Source: an uncultured Faecalibacterium sp. (lineage in GTDB: Bacteria; Bacillota; Clostridia; Oscillospirales; Ruminococcaceae). From it: a stretch of 51,760 nucleotides of DNA. A program made the translations under genes and the position numbers. Where the stretch lies: the NCBI GenBank assembly GCA_934561555.1, contig CAKTGQ010000016.1, forward strand, positions 1 to 51,760. The letters run 5' to 3'. Positions 34,142 to 42,573 of the stretch are shown piece after piece; the first letter of the stretch is position 1; each line of letters starts with the position of its first letter. The notes under the pieces are model-generated. The model had not been told where the DNA came from, did no database searches, and saw only the letters and a list, made by a program, of their open reading frames with translations.

Positions 34142-34612
34142 ATGAACACTACTATTGATCTCAAGACCGCAAAGACCATCGAAGCCATGAACCAGAAGAT
34201 CAACCACATGGACAATGCTGTGACCGACTTCTTCAACAAGATGAGCGATGTGCTGGAGCGGCAGCTCGGCGATGATGAAGTTTACGCCGCCGTGATTGCC
34301 CCGGAGATCGAACTGACCATCACCCCGCTGGCGAACGTTCGCAGTTACCTGCCTTGCTTCGATGAAACTGATTCCTGCTACAGCATCAGCGAAGATGTGC
34401 CGCTGGCACTCTGCTACGATCCTCGTCAGGTCATTACGCTGGCTGGCAAGCGTTACCTGTCCGGCGCAGTCATCTTTGTACGCTATGACACCGATGGCAA
34501 CTTTGTTGCCCTTACCACCAGTGACCTGTACCTGATCCAGTGTTATCTGGGCGAGAACAGTGTTCCTCTGATGGCTGGACGCGAGAAGATGGTCTGCATC
34601 TGCATTGACTGA
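34142..34612 (+). CDS. Mobile-element protein of unknown function
   Basis: Encodes 156 residues: a helical first third with a likely coiled coil (about 10-45) and an acidic, beta-rich remainder. No motif recognised. AAAGGAG lies 10 bases upstream of the ATG. It sits in the rep/par to pcfB run of conserved element genes. Confidence 0.75.
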   Translation: MNTTIDLKTAKTIEAMNQKINHMDNAVTDFFNKMSDVLERQLGDDEVYAAVIAPEIELTITPLANVRSYLPCFDETDSCYSISEDVPLALCYDPRQVITLAGKRYLSGAVIFVRYDTDGNFVALTTSDLYLIQCYLGENSVPLMAGREKMVCICID

Positions 34613-34622
34613 GAGATGCAGC

Positions 34623-34862
34623 ATGGATACTGAAATGGCCTGCTATGAGAGTTTCGCAGAAGTCACGGAGGACTTTTACTGTTCCGCCGTTGATGTTTTG
34701 AAGATTCTGGTTCTCCGTCTGCACGACTACCATGCTCGTTGCTTCCATTCTCTGCGGGATGCTCTGTACAACTATTTTTCTACCGATGCCGCACCGCATA
34801 CTCATACCAATGTTTTCACTAAGCATACCGTTGTCGCGTCTTGCGCTCCCCGTCCTCCCTGA
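34623..34862 (+). CDS. Possible small element protein
   Basis: A 79-residue frame starting 10 bases after the previous gene. It has no good ribosome site and no recognised motif. His- and Cys-containing C-terminus. It may be real by position but is weakly supported. Confidence 0.35.
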   Translation: MDTEMACYESFAEVTEDFYCSAVDVLKILVLRLHDYHARCFHSLRDALYNYFSTDAAPHTHTNVFTKHTVVASCAPRPP

Positions 34863-34903
34863 GAGGATTCTTCTCACAGTTCAGTCAATGCAGGGGGTTC
34901 GCT

Positions 34904-35095
34904 ATGAATTATATTTATTCGTTTATCATTTTTGAAGCCGGTGCCTTTTTCGGTTTCTTCGTGGCGGCTTTAATGCAGGCGGCACGAAGCGGCGAAATCG
35001 GGCTGAACGGAAAGGAGGATTCATGTGGAAGAGAACACTCTGTCGGTGCTGAAAATTGCACCGGGACAGTATCCGCAGCAGGTCGAGATCGATAA
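34904..35095 (+). CDS. DUF3789-like small membrane protein
   Basis: Encodes 63 residues. One hydrophobic segment with the pattern FEAGAFFGFFVAALMQAAR resembles the tiny DUF3789 proteins found in conjugative elements just before DUF3846. The C-terminal half overlaps the next gene by 71 bases, so the native product could be shorter. Function unknown. Confidence 0.6.
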   Translation: MNYIYSFIIFEAGAFFGFFVAALMQAARSGEIGLNGKEDSCGREHSVGAENCTGTVSAAGRDR

Positions 35096-35468
35096 CGACC
35101 TGAAAGCCTTGCAGCAGGCAGTTGGCGGTTCCATCGGCGCAAGCTACCCCTTTGCTGATGACCCGGTTGCCATCGTTTATAATGATGACGCAAAGCTCAT
35201 GGGTCTGCCGCTGAACCGTGCCCTGTGGGACGAGAACGGGCTGATGTATGACGTCGTTGCCGGAACCTTTTTGGTGGTAGGTCTGGGTGAGGAGGATTTT
35301 GCGTCGCTCTCCCCGGAGCTGGCGCAGAAGTATGAAGAAGAATTCCATCAGCCCGAAGCTTTTCTCCCTCTGGGGCGTCGCCTGATGGTCATTCCAGTGC
35401 CGGATGAATCGGTTCAGAATGACGCAGAAAAGGCTGTGAGCAAGCCCTCGGTGGAGCATGACCGCTAA
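35025..35468 (+). CDS. DUF3846 domain protein
   Basis: Encodes 147 residues from a GTG start 6 bases after AAAGGAGG. The body (VLKIAPGQYPQQVEIDNDL ... DDPVAIVYNDDAKLMGLPLNR) matches DUF3846, an uncharacterised domain common in Tn1549-like conjugative elements. It precedes pcfB and virD4 as usual. Confidence 0.82.
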   Translation: MEENTLSVLKIAPGQYPQQVEIDNDLKALQQAVGGSIGASYPFADDPVAIVYNDDAKLMGLPLNRALWDENGLMYDVVAGTFLVVGLGEEDFASLSPELAQKYEEEFHQPEAFLPLGRRLMVIPVPDESVQNDAEKAVSKPSVEHDR

Positions 35469-35497
35469 GACGATTTTCTGCACAGGAGGTGGTAACG

Positions 35498-35956
35498 ATG
35501 CAGGAAGAAATCGAGCATAAGACGGTCAACTTTGCCATCTCGACCACGAAACTGTCTGCCCGCACCCTGCTGCGCGGGATGCAGTTTCTGCTGCGGCAGT
35601 ACGACAAGCACGCTTCGCAGGGCAAGCAGTCCATGAAGCGGCTGGTGCGACAGAACCGTGGCGTGACCAATGTGGAGATCCAGAAAACTGGAATCAAGGA
35701 TTTTGACCGCTTCGCCAAACGGTATCACATCGACTACTCCATCCAGAAAGACCTGTCCTGCAAGCCGCCCCGGTATCTGGTCTACTTCAAGGCACAGGAC
35801 ACGGATGCCTTGAATGCAGCTTTCAAGGAATATTCGGCATCGGTGCTGGATAAAACCAAGCGTCCTTCCGTGCTGGCAAAGCTGCACGATCTGGCACAGA
35901 CTATCGCAAATCTGCCGGACAAAGTGCGGCACAAGCAGGAGGAGCGCGGCCTATGA
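35498..35956 (+). CDS. pcfB: PcfB / DUF3801 conjugation protein
   Basis: Encodes 152 residues. The family resembles PcfB of pCF10, an adaptor that helps bring the relaxosome to the VirD4 coupling protein. The conserved block is ISTTKLSARTLLRGMQFLL and the GQKSM-like KQSMKRLVRQ. GGAGGTG precedes the ATG. Its stop overlaps the virD4 start (ATGA), consistent with a joint role. Confidence 0.85.
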   Translation: MQEEIEHKTVNFAISTTKLSARTLLRGMQFLLRQYDKHASQGKQSMKRLVRQNRGVTNVEIQKTGIKDFDRFAKRYHIDYSIQKDLSCKPPRYLVYFKAQDTDALNAAFKEYSASVLDKTKRPSVLAKLHDLAQTIANLPDKVRHKQEERGL

Positions 35957-36930
35957 GCAAAAAGAAGCTTTCCAAGCTGCTGGCGCTCTATCTGCCCTAT
36001 GTGGTAATTGGCTTGCTGGCAACCAATCTGGGCGAGGCATGGCGGCTGGCTGCGGGTAAGGAACTGGGCGATAAAATCGTATCGCTGATGGATACGCTCC
36101 CGGCTGCATTTTCAAATCCGCTGCCCAGCCTGCACCCATTTGACTTGTTCATTGGTCTGTGCTGCGGTGCTGGAATGCGGCTGGCGGTGTACCTGAAAGG
36201 TAAAAACGCCAAAAAGTACCGGCATGGCATGGAGTACGGCTCTGCCCGGTGGGGAACTCCGAAGGATATAGAGCCATTTATGGCTCCAAAGTTCGAGGAC
36301 AATATCATTCTGACCAAAACAGAACGCCTGATGATGTCCAACCGCCCGCCGGACCCCAAGAATGCCCGAAACAAAAATGTGCTGGTAGTCGGCGGCTCCG
36401 GCAGCGGTAAGACAAGGTTCTTTATCAAGCCGAATCTGCTGCAATGTGATTCCAAGAATTTTCCGGTATCATTCGTAGTTACAGATCCGAAAGGTAGTAT
36501 CGGCGTGGAATGTGGAGAAGCCCTGTTAAAGCACGGCTACAAGCTAAAATTCTTCAACACGATCAACTTTTCCAAGAGTATGCGCTATAACCCCATGGCG
36601 TACATCCACAGTGAAAAGGATGTTCTGAAACTCGTGACCGCACTGATGACCAACACCAAAGGTGAAGGTCAGGGCGGCGACCCATTCTGGGACAAAGCGG
36701 AACGGCTTTTGCTCGTTTCGCTGATCGCATACCTCCACTATGAAGCCTCGGTTGAAGAGCAAAACTTTGCAACACTGTTGGAAATGCTCAACACCATGCA
36801 GGTGTCCGAGGACGATGAAACTTATCAGAATCCGGTAGACCTGTTGTTTGAGGATCTGGGCAAGAAAAAGCCCAATTCTTTCGCCGTACGCCAGTACAAG
36901 CTCTATAAATTAGCTGCCGGTGTTACATAA
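35953..36930 (+). pseudogene. virD4: VirD4/TraG coupling protein, truncated
   Basis: The frame encodes 325 residues: two N-terminal membrane segments (about 10-26 and 63-82), then the ATPase domain with Walker A GGSGSGKT (147-154). Related coupling proteins are about 600 residues. Here similarity ends at YKLAAG, after which three unrelated codons lead to a stop. The Walker B and C-terminal parts are not elsewhere in the window. The break is 89 bases before a serine recombinase gene, so an insertion or deletion there destroyed it. Transfer of DNA through this protein is probably lost. Confidence 0.8.
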
Positions 36931-37018
36931 TACAGACAGAATTTTAATACAGCTTGATTCAAACCGAATCGAGCTACATTAAAAGGCTATCTAAAAAATA
37001 CGAAAGGATGTGATAGTT

Positions 37019-38866
37019 GTGGCGAGGAAATCCGAACGCTATCCTGCGCTCTACGAACGCCTGAGCCACGATGACGAGCTTCAGGGCGAATCGAACTCGA
37101 TCTCCAATCAGAAGCGAATACTGGAGGACTACGCCGAACAGCACGGTTTTACCAACTGCATCCACTTCACGGACGATGGTATCTCTGGTACACAATTCGA
37201 CCGTCCCGGCTTTCAGAAGATGATTGCTGAAGTCAAAGCCGACCGAATTTCTGTCGTTATCATAAAGGACATGAGCCGTTTTGGTCGGGACTATCTGCAA
37301 GTCGGCACCTATATGGAAGTGCTGCGGAAGCACGATGCCCGGCTGATTGCTCTGAACGACAGCGTGGACACTCTCAAAGGGGACGATGAGTTTACTCCGT
37401 TCCGAAATATCATGAACGAGTGGTACGCCCGTGACACCAGCAAGAAAATCCGTTCGGCGTTTCAGGCAAAGAACCTTGCCGGGAAGCATACCAGCAGTTC
37501 TGTGCCCTACGGATACCTGAAATCCGAGCAGGACAAGAACCAGTGGGTCATCGACCCGGTGGCGGCTCCTATCGTCCAGCGCATCTACCGCATGACGATG
37601 GAAGGCAAAGGTCCTTATCAAATCGCAGCGATCCTTTCAGCCGAACACATTGAAATCCCTGCGTACTACCATCAGAAACTGGGCATCGGTTTATGGCAGA
37701 CACGGGAGATCAAAGAACCCTACAAGTGGTGCAGTTCCACAATCGTCCACATCCTGACCAATCCCTGCTACTTGGGACACACCTGTAATTTCAAGACCCG
37801 GAAGCATTTTAAGGACAAGAAAAGTCATTATGTTGACCAAGACCAGTGGACGATTATCGAAAACACCCAAGAGCCTATTGTCGATCAGGAGACTTACGAC
37901 AATGTGCAGCGGATTCGCGCTGGCATCCGCCGCTATCCTGATGGCTGGGGCGAAGCCCATCCCCTCGGCGGACTGCTGTACTGCGCAGACTGCGGAAGCC
38001 CGATGTATGTCAATCGTACTGGAAATGGAAAACGTGTCGCAAACTTTTCCTGCTCTGGATATGGAAAAATCCCTGTTGGCAGCAAATGCTCCAGCGGACA
38101 CCGGGTAAACGCTGATTCTGTGATGGCACTGATTCAGGAAACGCTACGGGAAATCGTTCGATTTTCCAAAGAGGATGAAGAAGAATTCGTCCGCATCGTA
38201 AAGGCCGAAGCCGAAAACCAGCAGTCCAGCGAAATCAAAGGCCAAAAGACACGCCTTGTAGCCTGTAAAAAGCGACTGGATGAATTGGAAACGCTAATCT
38301 GCAAAATCTATGAGGACAACGCCCTCGGAAAACTCCCGGACAAGCGGTATCAGATTCTGGATGCTCAGTACGCCAAGGAGCAGGAAAGCCTTGAAGCAGA
38401 AGCTGCTTCCCTGCAAGAAGCAGTAGACAAATACGAAAGCGGCCAGAAATCCGCCGATAAATTCATCGCACTGGTCAAGAAGTATCAGAACTTTGAAAAA
38501 CTGGACACTGTGATGTTGAACGAATTTATCTACAAGATTTTTGTGCATGAGCGAGATTACAAAGGCGTTGCAAATTCTCCGCAGACCATTGAAATCTACT
38601 TCAACTTCATCGGCAAGTTTGGCGCACAGGAAGTCAATCAGCCGACCGAAGAAGAACGTGCCACGCTTGCAGAAAAAGAACGGCTGCGCAAGAAGCGGCA
38701 TGAAGCCTACCTTCGCCGCAAGGCCAATGGATGGCAGGATGCCTACTACCAGAAGCACAAAGCCGCTAAAAAAGCGGCTATGGATGCCAAGAAAGAAGCA
38801 ATTCGCGCCGAAGATCAGGCAAATGGTGTCTACTATCTGCCCAATCAGAAAGGAGAATCCGCATGA
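37019..38866 (+). CDS. Large serine recombinase (TnpX/TndX-like)
   Basis: Encodes 615 residues. The N-terminal resolvase domain has the catalytic Ser in YERLSHDDE (Ser16) and the DMSRFGRDYL motif. A recombinase domain, a zinc-ribbon region (CADC ... CSSG) and a long coiled coil follow, the layout of Tn4451-type transposon recombinases. It cuts and rejoins DNA for excision and integration. The start is the GTG at 37019, 10 bases after AAAGGA; the earlier GTG is too close. It is coupled to tnpV by ATGA. It lies at the break in virD4 and may have caused it. Confidence 0.92.
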   Translation: MARKSERYPALYERLSHDDELQGESNSISNQKRILEDYAEQHGFTNCIHFTDDGISGTQFDRPGFQKMIAEVKADRISVVIIKDMSRFGRDYLQVGTYMEVLRKHDARLIALNDSVDTLKGDDEFTPFRNIMNEWYARDTSKKIRSAFQAKNLAGKHTSSSVPYGYLKSEQDKNQWVIDPVAAPIVQRIYRMTMEGKGPYQIAAILSAEHIEIPAYYHQKLGIGLWQTREIKEPYKWCSSTIVHILTNPCYLGHTCNFKTRKHFKDKKSHYVDQDQWTIIENTQEPIVDQETYDNVQRIRAGIRRYPDGWGEAHPLGGLLYCADCGSPMYVNRTGNGKRVANFSCSGYGKIPVGSKCSSGHRVNADSVMALIQETLREIVRFSKEDEEEFVRIVKAEAENQQSSEIKGQKTRLVACKKRLDELETLICKIYEDNALGKLPDKRYQILDAQYAKEQESLEAEAASLQEAVDKYESGQKSADKFIALVKKYQNFEKLDTVMLNEFIYKIFVHERDYKGVANSPQTIEIYFNFIGKFGAQEVNQPTEEERATLAEKERLRKKRHEAYLRRKANGWQDAYYQKHKAAKKAAMDAKKEAIRAEDQANGVYYLPNQKGESA

Positions 38867-39252
38867 ACGAACTGAAAAAGAACATCCATGACAACGCCAA
38901 CGGTCTGGACTACACCCTTGTCAATGACCACTATCTGCCGAATCTGACTGTAGCAGCCCCGGCAGAGCAGCACCCCACCGGGCGGTGGGGCCGCTTACAT
39001 AAGACGTATCTGAAGGAGCAGCACCCTGTCCGGTATAATCAACTGCTCCTGTCCGGGGAGCTGGGTAGCTACCTTGCTGCTCTGGACGAGCAGGCAGACA
39101 AGCAGCTTGCCCTTATCATCCGGCAGATGCAGGAAGCCGAGGGCGTGACCGAAGCCCTGAAAGCCGCCGATCAGCTGGAATGGGTGCGCCGGATGAACAG
39201 CATCCGCAACCGCGCCGAGGAGATCATCAAGACCGAGCTGATTTTTGTATAA
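38863..39252 (+). CDS. tnpV: Transposon-encoded protein TnpV
   Basis: Encodes 129 residues. It shows the TnpV pattern: GLDYTLVNDHYLPNL, GRWGRLHKTYLKE, LLLSGELGSYL, and a C-terminal WVRRMNSIRNRAEEIIKTEL. TnpV is carried by Tn4451-type and related elements and is not essential in known cases; its function is unclear. It overlaps the recombinase stop by 4 bases. Confidence 0.9.
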   Translation: MNELKKNIHDNANGLDYTLVNDHYLPNLTVAAPAEQHPTGRWGRLHKTYLKEQHPVRYNQLLLSGELGSYLAALDEQADKQLALIIRQMQEAEGVTEALKAADQLEWVRRMNSIRNRAEEIIKTELIFV

Positions 39253-39265
39253 GGAGGTACCCACG

Positions 39266-39565
39266 ATGGCTGTGCTGAAATGGATGCTGAAACTTGCCCT
39301 TCTCCCGCTGCTTCTGCTGCTGATTCTGGCGCAGTGGGTGGGCATCTTCCTCACGACCTTCTCCACGATCCTGACGAATCTACTGGCGGGACTGTTCTTC
39401 TTTGTGGCTCTGGCAAGCTGGGTCCTGAAGCTGGCAGACGGCGGCGAAGTCCTGAAAATGCTGATTACCTCATTTGTAGTTTTCGTTCTACCTTACATAG
39501 CGATGTCGATCATCGCAAAAATCTCCTTTTTCGCTGAGGAACTCCGGGATTTTCTCCAATCCTGA
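39266..39565 (+). CDS. Small membrane protein (CD1845-like)
   Basis: Encodes 99 residues with three hydrophobic segments (about 8-27, 35-55 and 66-90). It resembles the CD1845-type small membrane proteins that follow tnpV in clostridial conjugative elements. AAGGAGG precedes the ATG 8 bases upstream. Function unknown. Confidence 0.75.
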   Translation: MAVLKWMLKLALLPLLLLLILAQWVGIFLTTFSTILTNLLAGLFFFVALASWVLKLADGGEVLKMLITSFVVFVLPYIAMSIIAKISFFAEELRDFLQS

Positions 39566-39569
39566 GTTC

Positions 39570-39604
39570 AAGACCGCCCTGCACAACGCACGGCGGTCTT
39601 TTTG
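39570..39604 (+). terminator. Terminator of the recombinase-tnpV unit
   Basis: AAGACCGCC / GGCGGTCTT stem and TTTTTG. A second hairpin (39612-39638, GGG-CTGC / GCAG-CCC with TTTTTT) follows at once. Confidence 0.88.
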
Positions 39605-39657
39605 CTACATCGGGTCTGCACAGGGCAGGCCCTTTTTTAATACGGAGGAACAAGCCT

Positions 39658-39960
39658 ATGAAACTGACGTTTGAAGAAAAGAAGCTGCTCTACACCTATG
39701 GCTGCGCCGATCTGGAACTGACACGCAAGCGGCTGTACGAGATTGCCGGGCTGACGGTTGACCCCAATCAGAACAAGCTGGTGTATGACTTCTGCCGGAA
39801 GCTGGAGGACGAATCGCTGGCAGACTGGTACGACCAGCTGTTCTACTTTGTCCGTGCCGAGATGGAGTGCTACGCCAATATGCTGCTCCTGATGCAGGAC
39901 ATTGAGGAGGACAAAGAATGGAGGAAGGAAGATTTTGTCGAGCCCAATGACGATGTTTAA
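39658..39960 (+). CDS. Small transposon-transfer-assisting-like protein
   Basis: Encodes 100 residues, helical and acidic. The start MKLTFEEKKLLYTYG resembles the opening of the TTRAP-type small proteins of conjugative transposons. GGAGG precedes the ATG. The next gene overlaps its end. Function inferred only from family resemblance. Confidence 0.65.
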   Translation: MKLTFEEKKLLYTYGCADLELTRKRLYEIAGLTVDPNQNKLVYDFCRKLEDESLADWYDQLFYFVRAEMECYANMLLLMQDIEEDKEWRKEDFVEPNDDV

Positions 39961-40159
39961 GCTGGAAACCATGATCTACGCCAGCGAGGACGGAACAAAC
40001 AGCGTGTTCACGCTGAATCCCGCCTTGCAGAAGCAGCTTGATACCCTTGCGGCGCAGCACCCGGAGGTATGCCAGAGGAAAGCAAGGGGTGAAGCTTGCG
40101 GGGTGACGTATCATGTCAGGGGTGCTGCGCTGGCTATCCAGCCCGTGCGGGCATCCTGA
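39953..40159 (+). CDS. Small mobile-element protein
   Basis: Encodes 68 residues; begins inside the end of the previous gene (an ATG 6 bases earlier is also possible). No motif recognised. Retained by position and overlap. It is the last recognisable element gene before the peptide cluster. Confidence 0.55.
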   Translation: MFKLETMIYASEDGTNSVFTLNPALQKQLDTLAAQHPEVCQRKARGEACGVTYHVRGAALAIQPVRAS

Positions 40160-40195
40160 AAGCGATAACCGATCTGCTATGGTAGAATAAAGAGC

Positions 40196-40234
40196 AACGG
40201 GCAAAGCGTCAGGAGGGATGCTTTGCCCGTTTTA
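40196..40234 (+). terminator. Terminator of the element small-gene unit
   Basis: AACGGGCAAAGC / GCTTTGCCCGTT stem and TTTAC. Confidence 0.85.
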
Positions 40235-40310
40235 CATACTTGTACATAACTATTCAAAACTTTTAGAGCAGTGATGGCAGCTCACCCAGACAAAGAGCAT
40301 TGAAACAGCG

Positions 40311-40343
40311 AAAAAACGCGGACATCCGTTTTGGATGTCCGCG
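40311..40343 (-). terminator. Terminator of the RiPP operon
   Basis: CGCGGACATCC / GGATGTCCGCG hairpin with TTTTTT on the minus strand, about 90 bases after the last cluster gene. Confidence 0.88.
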
Positions 40344-40379
40344 CATAAAAAGAATGATACACAGAAGGAGGGTGCACGG

Positions 40380-40445
40380 GTGTTCTTCATATCATACCCA
40401 TGCTACTGCCGTCAACGCTGCCCCTACAGAATTATTTTCTGCTAA
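40380..40445 (+). CDS. Possible 21-residue Cys-rich peptide or gene start cut by the cluster
   Basis: A strong AAGGAGGG lies 7 bases before a GTG, followed by 21 codons with four cysteines and a stop just inside the 3' end of the minus-strand nucleotidyltransferase gene. It may be the surviving start of an element gene displaced when the cluster was inserted, or chance. Bases 40235-40379 hold no other gene apart from the terminator. Confidence 0.2.
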   Translation: MFFISYPCYCRQRCPYRIIFC

Positions 40446-41604
40446 CTGCTTTCAAAGCTTTTAACTCTTGTTTTACTTTCCTTCTATGTGTAATGCCTTT
40501 ATCCACGATTCGCCACACCCAGAAAAATGGCATCGTCCACGGATGCTTATAGACGAACGGATACGCATATTTGCAAAATTCTTTTCCGGGAAAAAGCCGT
40601 ACACAGCAATATTTTAGCTTTGTCCAGCGTGTGATGTCTTCTGAGTTTTCCTGAAGCTCATGCAGACGATTGTTAACGCTGTTACCGACTGTTCCGTAAG
40701 TGGTCGCATCACAATAGTACAGCAGCATTTCCTTTTCATCCTCAGTCAGTTCGATCTCTGCCAGAGGCCGAACGGCAGAAAACAGCTTTTCTGCCAGCAC
40801 ACGGCTGTGCTGCTCGTATTCTGCGATTCCAAGTTGCGTCAGCTTTTGTTCCACTTCGTCCCGATCCATGATGTTGCCCAGATGCCGCTCCATCACATAA
40901 ATATCGGCCAGTGTGCGGACACCTGTTCCGCTGTGGCTGTAATGCTTGTGTGCGTGTGCAAGGGCAAATACATAAAAATCTTCGGGCGTAAAGGCAAACT
41001 GATATGCTGTTCCATCTACCGGCAGTAAGCGTTCTTTTACATTCTCATACTGCGCAGTCAATTCCTTATACGTCCCGTGAAACAGGGAAACGTGCATTTC
41101 GAAATTATAAATAGGCGGTTTTTCGTATTCATCGTGATTGAGCTTCCCGAAAGAAACCGTCTTGTAACCCCGGTTTTGAAAAATCTCCCGCACCTGTTCG
41201 CGTCCGGAGGGGTCAAACAAAATGTCGTTGTCCGCCATCTCCCGCATTCCGGGCTTCGGGTACCAGTCTTTCAGGATGCTGCCTTTCAGGGGCATATACC
41301 AGATGCCTTGTATTTCCAGCTCATGCAGAATGGCATTACGCTCGGCATCCAGCAGCATATTTTTTCGGATCGCCTTGTTTTTGACTTCGAGCCATTGCTT
41401 CTTTGCTGATTCATCGGCATTTGCAAAAATCGCGGTTTTCTCCAATGCCATGCAGACCATGGAAGCGACCGAATGCTTTCTTGCCATGATCAGAAGCTGC
41501 TTCAGATCCGCATCTGCCAAAACTTCTTCTCGCGCAGAAACACCTTGGAGCGCACACGCCATCAAATAAAGCAGGTGCTCCCTTGTTTTGGTCATTGTAC
41601 TCAT
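40432..41604 (-). CDS. RiPP-cluster nucleotidyltransferase (NTP_transf_5 family)
   Basis: Encodes 390 residues. The conserved block YMPLKGSILKDWYP followed by MREMADNDILF (about 108-134) is the signature of this nucleotidyltransferase family, with the Asp pair that would bind metal. Such proteins occur with HPr-kinase-like proteins in peptide clusters, where they may modify the peptide or a carrier; the reaction here is unknown. The start at 41604 follows GAGG; the TTG 15 bases upstream overlaps the preceding stop. It is the last gene of the operon. Confidence 0.85.
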   Translation of the reverse strand: MSTMTKTREHLLYLMACALQGVSAREEVLADADLKQLLIMARKHSVASMVCMALEKTAIFANADESAKKQWLEVKNKAIRKNMLLDAERNAILHELEIQGIWYMPLKGSILKDWYPKPGMREMADNDILFDPSGREQVREIFQNRGYKTVSFGKLNHDEYEKPPIYNFEMHVSLFHGTYKELTAQYENVKERLLPVDGTAYQFAFTPEDFYVFALAHAHKHYSHSGTGVRTLADIYVMERHLGNIMDRDEVEQKLTQLGIAEYEQHSRVLAEKLFSAVRPLAEIELTEDEKEMLLYYCDATTYGTVGNSVNNRLHELQENSEDITRWTKLKYCCVRLFPGKEFCKYAYPFVYKHPWTMPFFWVWRIVDKGITHRRKVKQELKALKAVSRK

Positions 41605-41615
41605 TTTGCGGTTCC

Positions 41616-42569
41616 TCAATATTCATCCTGATGGCTGTAGATCTCGCTGATAATATCCCGCAGTTCTTTGATCCGCGCTTTCTGCTGCTGTGCATAGCGG
41701 TCAAATTCTGCTTTGGCACGTTCCGTCTTTCCTTCTTTTTGTGCCAGAACCCAAAATGCTGTATCAGCATCACGATATTCCAGCTTTTTTTCGGATACAT
41801 ATTCATCCAACACATTCAAACAATTTGTGATGTCCTTTTCTGCCAACGTATTATCGTGCAGACCATCAAGGTCAAAACAAATTGCCATGCTGGTGTGCGC
41901 AGAAACCAGCGTATCTGTCAAACGGCTGCTGGAGGTCGTGGCACGAAGAAACCCATACGGAAGATACAGGATCTCGTCCTGTGTACCCTCGTCCAGATCG
42001 GTACGGTATCGGAACAACGTCTGGTATCCGCGCTGTGCCAACAACGCCCGATTTGCTTGTGTATCCTCTGGATTCCGCAAAAGAACAATCGGTTTCCATC
42101 CTGTGGTGTATTCTGCAATCATTTCCTGAAGTTCTTCTGCTGTATCCAGCGTATCATCCCCCATGGAACGAATAAACAGAACAAACTCATATTTTTCTGC
42201 CGCAGCCGCTTTGATGATGCCCCGCAGCGTCTCTTTATCCAGTGAGCAATTCAACAGGATCGTCGGGGTGAAGGCATGGCCCGTGCTCAATTCCTTTACA
42301 ACCTCAATATCCTTCGCGGAAGATATCCTGAAGCAGGGGACCGCACCGGATATATCCGTGTTGGTGGAAATTGCCTTCTCCCGCTTGCTTAATTCGGATT
42401 GGATCTCTCGGATCTCCTGTTCATAAGGAGCGGCCTGCTGCTGCAATGCACGCATTTGTGCCAGTCTCCGCCGCTCCTGCTGACGGTTCATCCACGACAG
42501 TCCGATCAGGAGCGCAGAACAAACAATGATCACACCAACTGAAAAGGTCTTGCTTTTCCAAAATTTCAT
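41616..42569 (-). CDS. Membrane-anchored RiPP-cluster protein, unknown function
   Basis: Encodes 317 residues. One N-terminal membrane segment (about 9-27) is followed by a coiled coil (30-68) and a globular domain with alternating hydrophobic strands (PTILLNCS, YEFVLFIRS, KPIVLLR) that resembles a degenerate TIM-barrel of the polysaccharide-deacetylase kind, without clear metal residues. It starts 4 bases after the ABC gene. It could be an export accessory or an immunity factor; neither is shown. Confidence 0.75.
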   Translation of the reverse strand: MKFWKSKTFSVGVIIVCSALLIGLSWMNRQQERRRLAQMRALQQQAAPYEQEIREIQSELSKREKAISTNTDISGAVPCFRISSAKDIEVVKELSTGHAFTPTILLNCSLDKETLRGIIKAAAAEKYEFVLFIRSMGDDTLDTAEELQEMIAEYTTGWKPIVLLRNPEDTQANRALLAQRGYQTLFRYRTDLDEGTQDEILYLPYGFLRATTSSSRLTDTLVSAHTSMAICFDLDGLHDNTLAEKDITNCLNVLDEYVSEKKLEYRDADTAFWVLAQKEGKTERAKAEFDRYAQQQKARIKELRDIISEIYSHQDEY

Positions 42570-42573
42570 AATG

